This document shows, one piece after another, positions 8,562 through 17,368 of a DNA stretch of 64,000 nucleotides. The notes under the pieces are model-generated. The model was given only the letters and a program-made list of their open reading frames with translations, made no database searches and was not told the origin of the DNA. A program made the translations under genes and the position numbers. Positions within the stretch are counted from its first letter, which is position 1, and the number at the start of each line of letters is the position of its first letter. This DNA is from Oceanipulchritudo coccoides (GTDB lineage: Bacteria > Verrucomicrobiota > Verrucomicrobiia > Opitutales > Oceanipulchritudinaceae): positions 1 through 64,000 of the forward strand of contig NZ_JAAGNX010000003.1 of the NCBI RefSeq assembly GCF_010500615.1, written 5' to 3'.

Positions 8562-10163
8562 ATGCAATTGCTTCTGAGCAAACGCGCCCTGTCCCCAACC
8601 GGATCTATCTACCTCAAGATGGCGGCATTTACCATTGTGGGGATGAGGTTTTGTACCGCTGATGCTATTGGACAAGATCCGAACAATACGCTCGACTCCC
8701 TGGAGCTGAGGGAGTTTAGCACAGCGGGTTCGTTCCAGCTGAATTTCGATGAGCGCATGGACCTGAATCAGGATGAGCAGATTCTTGAGCTCATGTATTC
8801 GGAGAACCTGAAGGACTGGACAAAGGTGGACCTTAACCGTTTGCGTTCCGGAGAATTCGATATCCTTCGATCCGCCACTGAAGCCAGAGCCGATGCTCAC
8901 GGGGTGATCATGGAACGCTCGTATTTGATCTCAAAAGCCACCTACACGGACGGCTTTTTTCAACTCCACTTGAGTCCCCTTAATCAAAAGGTTTCCTATG
9001 AGTTGATCCGTTTGGACGAGCAACGTTTTCCGGGTGTCGTACAGTCCTGGGACAACATCGGAATGGACAACCAGGAGAATGTGTATTTTGGATTCACTAC
9101 AGAACTGAGTTGGAAAATCGAAGATATGTCGCTCTTCCGCTACAACCAGAATGCCGGCACTTACGATTTTCTGGGGACCTACATCACCGCGTTGCAAGAG
9201 GCGGACAACTATCTGCTCGGTGAGTCAGTACCGAAGGGACACACCTACATGCCCTTCATCAACGGCAAGCTCTACATGGGCTCACAGGGGTTCCACGATT
9301 TCAAGGAGGAACTGTATGAACCGGGCAACAGCCTGAACGATATGCGAGGCTCGCATATTTTCGGCTGGGACGTACAAAACGAAACACTCGAGGATCTCAG
9401 CAAGGACTATCCGGGTGGGGTCGCTACCGTCAACGAAGGCATTGTCGCGCTTTCCCCAATCCCCTACGGCGACCACCTCTTTGGGTACTCACATCCCCTC
9501 GGCAATATTGTTTTCCTGAATCACACAACGGGGGCCATCGACAAGATTGTACCCGGCATTCCATGGTCGCTGGGCAATCCCATCAGTCGCGAAATTGTGG
9601 CAAGTCCCAATGGCAACGTTTACATTTACCGGGGCACCGAATCGCCCGATCAGCGCGACCTTTCCTTCAACGTCTACCGGTACAACATTGCCTCTGATCA
9701 ATTGGCCATGCTCGATTTTCAATGCACCGGAGGGTTCTGGAGCGGACAAACCGTTTCGAGAGATCAAACTGAAATCTACATCGTGACCGCCCAAGGTGAG
9801 CTCTACCATTTGGACACAACAACGGAGTCGTGGGAACATATGGGACAGATGCTTCCTCAGGAACTTCTCAATCAGGGCGCCTACATCCGCAACATTTCCT
9901 GCATCTCCCTGGACCAGTCTGAGGAGAATATTTACGGGATCATTTCACGCGGGGAGAACGGCGCCCAAAGCGGGGACTTAATTGAGTTCAATCTGGCGAC
10001 AAGGACCTCCCGGATCATTGCTAACTTCGGAGGTGGCCTTTATACCGGCAACAACACCCGCGACTCCAAAGGGAATATCTACTTCAACCGCTTTGGTGAT
10101 ACCAACAGATGGCGCAAGGATTGCGGCTTGCTGAAGATCCACATCAAAAGCGAGTTTGAATAA
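8562..10163 (+). CDS. Secreted beta-propeller-like protein of unknown function
   Basis: I do not recognise a named family. The 533-residue product starts with a basic stretch and a hydrophobic segment. A second ATG at 8619 (MAAFTIVGMRF) would give a more typical signal peptide and may be the real start. Residues ~50-90 contain a YSENLKDWTKV element like the small C-terminal modules of nearby secreted enzymes. The rest is a series of repeated strands with W, Y and G-rich turns (MGSQGFHDF, FGYSHPLGN, NVYIYRG), which suggests a 6-7 bladed propeller. It follows the SASA esterase by 14 bp and is probably in the same transcript, so a role in glycan binding or processing is possible but unproven. 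Confidence 0.6.
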   Translation: MQLLLSKRALSPTGSIYLKMAAFTIVGMRFCTADAIGQDPNNTLDSLELREFSTAGSFQLNFDERMDLNQDEQILELMYSENLKDWTKVDLNRLRSGEFDILRSATEARADAHGVIMERSYLISKATYTDGFFQLHLSPLNQKVSYELIRLDEQRFPGVVQSWDNIGMDNQENVYFGFTTELSWKIEDMSLFRYNQNAGTYDFLGTYITALQEADNYLLGESVPKGHTYMPFINGKLYMGSQGFHDFKEELYEPGNSLNDMRGSHIFGWDVQNETLEDLSKDYPGGVATVNEGIVALSPIPYGDHLFGYSHPLGNIVFLNHTTGAIDKIVPGIPWSLGNPISREIVASPNGNVYIYRGTESPDQRDLSFNVYRYNIASDQLAMLDFQCTGGFWSGQTVSRDQTEIYIVTAQGELYHLDTTTESWEHMGQMLPQELLNQGAYIRNISCISLDQSEENIYGIISRGENGAQSGDLIEFNLATRTSRIIANFGGGLYTGNNTRDSKGNIYFNRFGDTNRWRKDCGLLKIHIKSEFE

Positions 10164-10213
10164 ACCTCGTTTCCAAGGGTTGCGCTCGAGCAAATATTGG
10201 GAATTATTGCCTC

Positions 10214-11737
10214 ATGGCAGAATTGAAAAAACAGGAAACAAAACCCGAATCAAAGAGCGAATACGAGGCCCCAAAGGGTCAGTCAGCCCAGCTTTCCATA
10301 AGCTGCGCCGGGGAATCCATGGCCTACAAGGCCGAGTCCAAATGGATTGTCCTCAGAAAGGCCGAGAAGCCTACAGCGGAAGTGTTCTGCACGACCTACA
10401 CCCGCGAAGGGGAAAACGACCGACCCGTCACTTTCGTCTTTAATGGTGGTCCGGGTGCCTCCTCGGTTTACCTCCATATGGGAGCCTTGGGGCCACGCCG
10501 GGTAGACCTTTCGGAGACCGGTCTGCCAAAGGCATCTCCCCACAAGCTGGCCGACAATGAGGAGACGTGGCTGACCTTCACGGATCTGGTCTTTGTGGAT
10601 CCGGTAGGGACTGGCTTAAGCCGGATGATCGAGAAAGACACGTCAAAAGAGGATTCGAAACAAGCATCCAAGGAGGGCGAATCCCAAAAGAAGCCATCTG
10701 AATACTGGAAAATGAAGCGCGACCTCGAATCGATCGGGGAGTTTGTCCGCACATGGCTTTCGCAGCATCACCGCTGGGAAAGTCCTGTCTTCATCGCGGG
10801 TGAAAGTTACGGAGGCTACCGGGTCGGCAAGTTGGCGAAAGTCCTGCAAAAGGATTACGGGGTCGGCCTGGCCGGAGCCATTATGATTTCCCCGGCGCTT
10901 GAGTTCAGTTTATTGGACGCCACCGATTACAATGTCCTGCCCTACGTCGATACTTTTCCGACCATGGCCGCCGCGGCGTTTGTCCATGGAAAATCAAGGA
11001 AAGCCAAAAAGCAGGAGTCCATGGATGATTTCATCCAACGGGCGCGCGCATTTGCCCTGAATGAATTGTTGCCCGTCCTTGCCTCAGGTGAGATGGCGTC
11101 AGAAAGCAAACGCACGCAAGTGTTCAACAGCGCCGCTGACTTTATCGGAATGCCACGGCCTGTTGTGCTGAGGAAGAACGGCCGGATCAGTATTACCTAC
11201 TTCGTGAAAAACCTCCTGCGCGAGGATGGCAAAACCCTCGGCCTGTACGATGCCTCGGTCGCCGTTTCCGATCCCTTCCAGGACCGTGATGAACTGGATT
11301 CGCCCGACCCCACCCTGCACATTCTCGAACGCGTCTTCGCCTCGGCCATCAACACCCAGCTTCGTCGCGAAATCGGCCTGGTAACCGACCGCGATTACGA
11401 GCTCCTTAGCCACGAAGTGAATACGTCGTGGAAAAACGATGAACAGACGCATTCCCTGCAAAGCCAGTTTGGGGCAGTTGACGATTTGCGCTACGGGATG
11501 AGCCTTAACGAACATATGCAGGTATTCCTCACTCACGGATTGTTTGACCTAGTCACGGCCTTTACCTCCTCCGACCGGTTACTCGCCCTGATGAAGCTCA
11601 CTCCTGAGCAAAAGGAAAGGCTGACCGTGCATCACTACCCCGGCGGACATATGTTCTACACGTGGAAAGCCAGCCGTGAAGCATTCACGAGGGACATCAA
11701 GGCATTCTATCGCCGGGCCGGTGAGCTTGCTGACTGA
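10214..11737 (+). CDS. S10 family serine carboxypeptidase-like peptidase
   Basis: The 507-residue protein is an alpha/beta hydrolase-fold peptidase of family S10. FNGGPGASS near residues 76-84 forms the oxyanion hole, GESYGG carries the nucleophile Ser198, HGLFDLVT the catalytic Asp445, and PGGHMFY the catalytic His479. All three catalytic positions are intact. Unlike many members it has no visible signal peptide: the N-terminus is a charged lysine/glutamate-rich tail, so it may act in the cytoplasm unless the start is misjudged. A lysine/glutamate/serine-rich insertion lies around residues 138-160. The gene is 50 bp downstream of the propeller protein on the same strand. Confidence 0.88.
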   Translation: MAELKKQETKPESKSEYEAPKGQSAQLSISCAGESMAYKAESKWIVLRKAEKPTAEVFCTTYTREGENDRPVTFVFNGGPGASSVYLHMGALGPRRVDLSETGLPKASPHKLADNEETWLTFTDLVFVDPVGTGLSRMIEKDTSKEDSKQASKEGESQKKPSEYWKMKRDLESIGEFVRTWLSQHHRWESPVFIAGESYGGYRVGKLAKVLQKDYGVGLAGAIMISPALEFSLLDATDYNVLPYVDTFPTMAAAAFVHGKSRKAKKQESMDDFIQRARAFALNELLPVLASGEMASESKRTQVFNSAADFIGMPRPVVLRKNGRISITYFVKNLLREDGKTLGLYDASVAVSDPFQDRDELDSPDPTLHILERVFASAINTQLRREIGLVTDRDYELLSHEVNTSWKNDEQTHSLQSQFGAVDDLRYGMSLNEHMQVFLTHGLFDLVTAFTSSDRLLALMKLTPEQKERLTVHHYPGGHMFYTWKASREAFTRDIKAFYRRAGELAD

Positions 11738-11775
11738 GAAGAATAAGCCCGGCTGGTACCTGAGCGGTCCTTCCG

Positions 11776-12618
11776 GTGAACCCCATTGATGTTGTGGACT
11801 TGAGTGCAATCTTTCCTGCGGAAGACTTTCGCCTGAAAATGCGGTTTGAGCGCGGCGAGCCGGCGCAATTCTATAAGCCCAGTGCCCAGGCGAATCGTGT
11901 TCTTGCAGAACGCAAACACTGGCTCGAAAATACGGCAGAGGCCTGTACAGCCATCACAGATGAGGGCGCACCGCTTTTTGAGGAATTGCTGGAGCTCGCG
12001 GCGAAATGGAAAGCATTGCCATCCGGGAGCGACATTGCCTCTGTTCTTCGTCTTCCACCTCTAGAACAATGCCGCTGGCTCTGTGAACGCTGGGAGACCG
12101 ACTTTCTTCTCTTGAAGCCCGGGGCAGATGGGCTCTTTCGCCTCCATGGCGGCGGGCTTTGTTTCCCCTCCCACTGGGATTTGCGGTCCAAGATGGGTCA
12201 CACCGTCGCCGAGATTCACGAACCCGTCCCCGGACTGAACGCCACGCTGGGACGATCAATCGACGGCTTTCTGGCAAAGATCCGTCCGGGCATTTCGTGG
12301 GAGCGCCATAACTGGGGGCTCAGCCGAAGTCCTGAACTGAATCAGCACCCGTCACGCAAGCTGCCACGCCTCGACGATAAGGTAACGCTGGATGAAATCT
12401 GGTGGCGACTTGAAGATCAGTCGCTTGTCGCCCTTCCTAGATCCGGCGGCATTCTCTTTGGTATCCGTGTCACCGTTCATCCACTACGCGAGGTCCGGAA
12501 TCACTCCACCGCCTGTGAGGGCCTACTCCAGGCACTCGGGACCATGCCGGAAGAGATGGTAATCTACAAGGGAATGGGCCGAGCAAGAAAGCGGATCAGC
12601 GAATTATTGCGGGAATAG
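11776..12618 (+). CDS. DUF3445 haem-dependent oxidative N-demethylase-like protein
   Basis: This 280-residue protein has the DUF3445 core: FPSHWDLRSKMG followed by IHEPVPG near residues 135-157, then ERHNWGLSRS. Characterised members (HODM) bind haem in a PAS-like fold and oxidatively demethylate N-methylated amines. The substrate here is unknown. Translation appears to start at a GTG (11776) with a weak ribosome binding site. The gene follows the S10 peptidase by 38 bp in the same direction and is probably co-transcribed. Proteobacterial relatives often work with separate reductase subunits, none of which is seen nearby. Confidence 0.8.
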   Translation: MNPIDVVDLSAIFPAEDFRLKMRFERGEPAQFYKPSAQANRVLAERKHWLENTAEACTAITDEGAPLFEELLELAAKWKALPSGSDIASVLRLPPLEQCRWLCERWETDFLLLKPGADGLFRLHGGGLCFPSHWDLRSKMGHTVAEIHEPVPGLNATLGRSIDGFLAKIRPGISWERHNWGLSRSPELNQHPSRKLPRLDDKVTLDEIWWRLEDQSLVALPRSGGILFGIRVTVHPLREVRNHSTACEGLLQALGTMPEEMVIYKGMGRARKRISELLRE

Positions 12619-12732
12619 CGAAGCGCTATCACATAATTTTGAATCATGCGTTTTTTCCCATTCGGGTGGAAGTTTTGAGAAAGGCAGCTACCTTTCCAAA
12701 CATATACGAATTTCGCCCTCATTACACTTTCC

Positions 12733-13002
12733 ATGTCCAATAAAAAAACAGACTTAACCGAAAAGGAGATCGACACAATTGTCAGGTTGGCCTGGCACGA
12801 TCGAACAACCTTCGAGGCGATTCATGAGCGTACTGGATTGAGAGAACCCGAGGTCATTAAGGTCATGCGCCGGGCCCTCAAACCAGGGAGCTTCCGGCTC
12901 TGGCGCAAGCGCGTCAGTGGACGTTTGACCAAGCATCGCATGCCTTTTAAGCACCGCGTCAAACGAATCAGAAGCCTTAATGTTGCAGATTATGAATTCT
13001 GA
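12733..13002 (+). CDS. Small DUF2805/TIGR03643 family protein
   Basis: An 89-residue basic protein. The pattern LTEKEIDTIVRLAWHDRTTFE, then EPEVIKVMRR, then KPGSFRLWRKRV matches the conserved small family TIGR03643 (DUF2805). The N-terminal half looks like a helix-turn-helix, and the family has no established function. It stands alone, 114 bp after the demethylase-like gene. Confidence 0.75.
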   Translation: MSNKKTDLTEKEIDTIVRLAWHDRTTFEAIHERTGLREPEVIKVMRRALKPGSFRLWRKRVSGRLTKHRMPFKHRVKRIRSLNVADYEF

Positions 13003-13155
13003 TCGAGTTTTATAATCGACCTCCCGGTGTGGGTCCCCGCTTCAGTTGGTCGTTGCTGGTAGACCATCTGGGTCGGATCTTCAATCGTTTCATTATCGAC
13101 ATATCTTCGCTTTACTGATATAAGCTCCCCCGAACTGTTATTGGAGGGACTAACA

Positions 13156-15549
13156 ATGAGGAATTGGGGAATTTTCTTTGTGGTGCTGACGGCACCCTGT
13201 GTCTGGAATTCGGGGTTTGGGGAAGCTCAATTACTCCATATTAAAATGCCTGAGGACAGTGTGCGATCTTGCGTGCAAGCCGGCATATCAGCCGACGGCA
13301 CGACTGTTGTGGGCAGGACGAGGGAGGGCTCAATTTGGGAGGCCTATAGATGGAATCCCAATAAGACGACTGAGCCATTCAAAATATTGACACCAAAAGC
13401 AGGAGAAACTTCGACCGGTGGGGTTGCTTATGACGTGAATGGGGATGGAAGCATCGTCGTCGGGGATGGAACTTGGGAGGGTGCTGAGTATTCCTATCCC
13501 AAGATCTGGATAAATGATGTCGCGATTGAGTTTGATGAATCATTTGGAGGACCTGCTTATGCGATTTCGGATAATGGCCAGGTCGTGGCCACGACTCTAG
13601 TTGTTCAATCTCCATATTATCAAAATTGGCAGATCCCATTTACCCATAGGTGGGAACTTCCAACAACATTTCCTCCTGGTTATAATCCAAAAGTGCAACC
13701 TTACTCAGACGACGTTGCCCTGATGCCGATGTACGAACCGCCGGAGTTCACGCCGGGCACCGAATATACAGGCAGTCGCCCATCGGGAATTTCCGGGGAC
13801 GGGAATGTGTTGGTTGGCACGTCTGATATTCATACAAGCAAGATCGCTGTCCGGTGGATCAATGATCCCACCTTTGGATGGAGCGTTCAGGAATTCGAAA
13901 AGTATGCCAAAAACAAAGGCACTTACGCAGTGGCCGCTTCCTACAATGGTGAAATCATCGTGGGAAATACTTCTTTCAATGTTGGCACGATAGATGATCC
14001 GGTCTGGGAAACACGCGGATTTGTCTGGCCTTCCAAAACCCGGAAAATTTTTGTTTGGGAATCGGATGATTCATGGGAACCCACTTCATATTCAACGGAA
14101 GCCTTTGGCGTAATTCAGATTGCCGCGGGGTCTGGTTTCACCGCGGGCCTTTTGGAAAGTGGTGAAGTCGTTATTGTGGGAAGCGATGACCCACTTCTTC
14201 AACCGCCAACGGGGCTTGCCAATGCAGTTGAAATTGATGTCGGCCATGCACACGTGATCGCGTTGACGGCAGACAAAACTATTGTTGCATGGGGACATAA
14301 TGATTTCGGGCAAACCGATGTTCCTGATGGTCTGGATACGGTTAAAGCAATCGCGGCTGGCCAGTATCATAACCTCGCGCTCAAGGAAGATGGGTCAGTC
14401 GTCGCCTGGGGAAAAAATGAGGATGGACAAACCGACGTTCCAGAAGGTCTTGCCCCAGTAAAGGACGTCGCCGCAGGATATGGACATAGTCTGGCTTTGC
14501 TGCAAGAGGAAGACCCCGAGGAGGGCATTCTTGTCGGATGGGGTTTGAATCTGGATGGACAAACTGAAGAACCGCTTAATCTGGGAAACCTGGTTGCGAT
14601 TGAGTCCGGTTATTATCATAATCTTTCGCTTGATGAATCAGGTGTGGTATTTGCGTGGGGAAGGAACAATTCGGGTCAGTGCGACTGGTGGTATGTCGAG
14701 GATCCCGCTGTCGACATTTCCGCAGGTTCCGAACACTCCATCGTTCTCTACGATGATGGAACGATTGTTATCCTCGATAATGGCAAGCAATCCTACAATG
14801 TTCCATATGAACTATCGTATGTCACAGATGTGGCTGCAGGCGATAAGCACTCAGCGGTTCTGGATTCCAATCTGGTGAAAATGCTTGATACCTTGCCCGT
14901 GGATCCCCCGGGATTACCCCATAATGCCACATATACCACTGATATTTCCGGAGATGGAAAAATCATTGTGGGGTACAGTATTCTAACCGGCAGCAACGGT
15001 GAATCTGTGGCTGTCTACTGGGACGAATCAGGATCTGTTCATCGGTTTGAAGAATTGTTGTCGGGTATTGATCACAGTGGTTGGGAGTTTCAAAGTATCG
15101 CTGCAGTGGATGATGATGGAGACTCGATGACAGGCTACGGTGAATACAACGGAAACAAGGTCCAAGGCTGGCATCTGATCGGTTCATTAACTCCACCCGA
15201 AGAGGGGGATAAGTTTATAGAAGATTCCGGCGCGGAAGATTTGGGCGACGGGTATCACAAAGTCAGCTGGTATGGGCTTTTGAAAAGGATGGAAAATTCA
15301 GTGCACTGGCACGTGGAACATGGCTGGCAATTTATCGGAAAGGGAAAAGCGGACGACCTGACAATTTACGATCACGGGCTCGGCTGCTGGTCTTGGACAA
15401 GTGAGAAGGATTATCCATATGTTTACCTCTACTGCCTGGATTCCGGGTGGACCTATTACAAGGAAGGGGGAACGCCCGGCGACCGGGAATATTACGATTT
15501 TGTCAAAGGTAAATGGATCCACGAAACCGAGTTGCTCGGCGGTAGCTGA
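13156..15549 (+). CDS. Secreted HAF-repeat protein with internal RCC1-like propeller
   Basis: The start at 13156 is chosen over an in-frame TTG at 13141 because GGAGGG (13143-13148) sits 7 nt before this ATG and a signal peptide follows (MRNWGIFFVVLTAP). The ~797-residue product begins with HAF-type repeats (GISADGTTVVG, VNGDGSIVVGD). An RCC1-like block of several ~50-residue units follows (about residues 325-580; AAGQYHNLALKEDGSVVAWG is typical). It then returns to HAF-like repeats (DISGDGKIIVGY). The last ~110 residues form a Trp/Tyr-rich tail (SWTSEKDYPYVYLY, GWTYYKEGG). No catalytic residues are visible. A surface or binding role is inferred. Confidence 0.7.
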   Translation: MRNWGIFFVVLTAPCVWNSGFGEAQLLHIKMPEDSVRSCVQAGISADGTTVVGRTREGSIWEAYRWNPNKTTEPFKILTPKAGETSTGGVAYDVNGDGSIVVGDGTWEGAEYSYPKIWINDVAIEFDESFGGPAYAISDNGQVVATTLVVQSPYYQNWQIPFTHRWELPTTFPPGYNPKVQPYSDDVALMPMYEPPEFTPGTEYTGSRPSGISGDGNVLVGTSDIHTSKIAVRWINDPTFGWSVQEFEKYAKNKGTYAVAASYNGEIIVGNTSFNVGTIDDPVWETRGFVWPSKTRKIFVWESDDSWEPTSYSTEAFGVIQIAAGSGFTAGLLESGEVVIVGSDDPLLQPPTGLANAVEIDVGHAHVIALTADKTIVAWGHNDFGQTDVPDGLDTVKAIAAGQYHNLALKEDGSVVAWGKNEDGQTDVPEGLAPVKDVAAGYGHSLALLQEEDPEEGILVGWGLNLDGQTEEPLNLGNLVAIESGYYHNLSLDESGVVFAWGRNNSGQCDWWYVEDPAVDISAGSEHSIVLYDDGTIVILDNGKQSYNVPYELSYVTDVAAGDKHSAVLDSNLVKMLDTLPVDPPGLPHNATYTTDISGDGKIIVGYSILTGSNGESVAVYWDESGSVHRFEELLSGIDHSGWEFQSIAAVDDDGDSMTGYGEYNGNKVQGWHLIGSLTPPEEGDKFIEDSGAEDLGDGYHKVSWYGLLKRMENSVHWHVEHGWQFIGKGKADDLTIYDHGLGCWSWTSEKDYPYVYLYCLDSGWTYYKEGGTPGDREYYDFVKGKWIHETELLGGS

Positions 15550-15689
15550 GAATTTGAATAAAGGGATAAATCATCGCCCGCTTTCGTGCCGTTTCCACGT
15601 AGAGTGAGCAAGTGAGCTGACCAGAGTCTGATCCTGTACGACACCAAACGATTGACTCGGAAAGTTTATTTCTTTGTGTTGAGCGGTTC

Positions 15690-17036
15690 ATGAACCCCCT
15701 TCACTTCTGCTTCAGGGCATGGCTTTCCCTCAGCTTGCTTTTCGTATCGGCCGATCTGCTGTATTCCCAGGAGGATCTCCTTACTGTGGCCACCTATAAT
15801 GCCGAGTGGCTTGGATACCCGGACAAATCAGGAAGCTGGTCGGGTTCGCGCAGTTCTCAGATTGAGGCAGCCGCCACTGAAATCCTCGCCCTCGACGCGG
15901 ATATTTTCGCCTTGCAGGAAGTGATCATTGATTCCCTCAACGGCAACGCCCTCGATGACCTGATTGCTGAATTGAACACGCAGGATCCCACCGAAATCTG
16001 GGACGGCGTATACAACCCGAAGTTTTCCTACTGGTGGAATCCTGACTTTGAGAGTTTCCCAGCCCAGCGTCAGGCATACGTGTGGAAAACCTCCACCGTG
16101 ACCTACCTTTCATCGGAAGTGATGCTGAATTGGATCGAAGCAGATGATGAGCGCTTTGCAAGGGGGCGTCTTCCCTTTTTGCTGACAGTTGAGGTTGGAC
16201 CTGCGGCTTTCCGGCGTGAAATTCAACTCATCAACCTCCATCTAAAATGTTGTCGTGGCAGTGATGACCGCCGCCTGTTTTCCATGACCACGCTCCTGGA
16301 TGAACTCCACACCCAGTATGCGGATAATTCACTCATTGTCCTTGGAGACTTCAATGTCGCTGATAGCGGCGGGGCCTACGGGGAAATCAGTGATTGGGGA
16401 TTCTATGATGATGTCGACGGAGATGGTTCACCGGATTTTGCGCACGTTGGCGGAGCCGTGGCTGACTTGAGTTGGGACGACATTGATCACATCATGGTCT
16501 CAAACGAATTACTCTCAAATTGGGAAAGTGTGCCGGGCGAACTGCAGAACGGAATCGTGTCCAGTTCAGCCTCAGATCATCCCTTTGTCTACTCCCGACT
16601 GGACTTTGGTCCGCCCACCGTTGCTGAACAATACGATCTCTGGCTCCAGCCCTTTATCACCATTGATCCGTCATTTGCTGCCGAAAGCGCTTTCGAGGAC
16701 GACTACGACAAGGATGGTTTGGCCAACGGCTTGGAATTCATGACCGGCACTTCCCCACTCCAGTCGAGCGCCAGAGACCGCAGTCTTACAATTCATGAGG
16801 GTATCCTGAATGACCTGCAGTTATCCTTCTACCAGCGGAAGGGCCTGCACGCTTACAGTCTCAGTCTTTGGACAATTCCCGACCTCAGCAATCCGACATG
16901 GACACTTGTGACACCGGCGGTTGATGACCTGACCATTTCCGAGGACATTGAGCCTGGATTTGATCGATTCACGATCCGAATCCAGCAACCCGGAACGGAG
17001 GGGGCCCAGATTTTCCGGCTTGAAGCGTCCCTGTAG
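15690..17036 (+). CDS. Secreted endonuclease/exonuclease/phosphatase (EEP) family enzyme
   Basis: A 448-residue protein with a signal peptide (hydrophobic core about residues 10-24, ending near LYSQED). The EEP fold is shown by VATYNAEWLG (metal-site Asn), ALQEV (metal-ligand Glu), LINLHLKC, LGDFNVADS (catalytic Asp-Asn pair) and SASDHPFVYSRL (terminal catalytic His). These enzymes are Mg-dependent phosphodiesterases, and an extracellular nuclease or phosphatase is likely. The last ~140 residues hold an EF-hand-like DYDKDGLANGLEF segment and a beta module resembling the tail of the SASA esterase. It stands 140 bp after the HAF/RCC1 gene. Confidence 0.85.
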   Translation: MNPLHFCFRAWLSLSLLFVSADLLYSQEDLLTVATYNAEWLGYPDKSGSWSGSRSSQIEAAATEILALDADIFALQEVIIDSLNGNALDDLIAELNTQDPTEIWDGVYNPKFSYWWNPDFESFPAQRQAYVWKTSTVTYLSSEVMLNWIEADDERFARGRLPFLLTVEVGPAAFRREIQLINLHLKCCRGSDDRRLFSMTTLLDELHTQYADNSLIVLGDFNVADSGGAYGEISDWGFYDDVDGDGSPDFAHVGGAVADLSWDDIDHIMVSNELLSNWESVPGELQNGIVSSSASDHPFVYSRLDFGPPTVAEQYDLWLQPFITIDPSFAAESAFEDDYDKDGLANGLEFMTGTSPLQSSARDRSLTIHEGILNDLQLSFYQRKGLHAYSLSLWTIPDLSNPTWTLVTPAVDDLTISEDIEPGFDRFTIRIQQPGTEGAQIFRLEASL

Positions 17037-17073
17037 AGCCAGATGCAAGGCCCAGTAGAGGGCCATTGGCAAA

Positions 17074-17355
17074 GTGAAATCAATCCGGCTGGGTATTCTC
17101 GATGACGAACCGCGCATTCTCCCGGAACCCAAGCCCACGATCGGCCTGATGGAGATGGGTGGCAGCAGCATCAACTTCGCCTTCCGTCCATGGGTGAAAG
17201 TGGAAGACTATTGGGATTTGTTCTTTGATCTGCAGGAACAGGTAAAGCTCCGGTTCGACAAGGAGCGTGTCACAATTCCGTTTCCGCAGCGCGACGTTCA
17301 CTCGAGCGCCGCGGTGTTTTTCATTCATATGGACAGACCTCTGATTTTGCTCTAA
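17074..17355 (+). pseudogene. C-terminal remnant of an MscS-type mechanosensitive channel
   Basis: The frame encodes only the end of an MscS channel: LDDEPRILPEPKPTIGLMEMG, then FRPWVKVEDYWDLFFDLQEQVKLRFD, and the near-terminal IPFPQRDVH, a hallmark of the family. The TM helices and pore helix are missing. An in-frame stop at 17056-17058 closes the frame 5 codons before the GTG at 17074, and the preceding DNA is the 3' end of the EEP gene. A full MscS is about 280 residues; this is about 93. I conclude it is a deletion remnant, which marks a recombination junction near 17040-17070. Confidence 0.75.
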
Positions 17356-17368
17356 GCATCAATATCCC

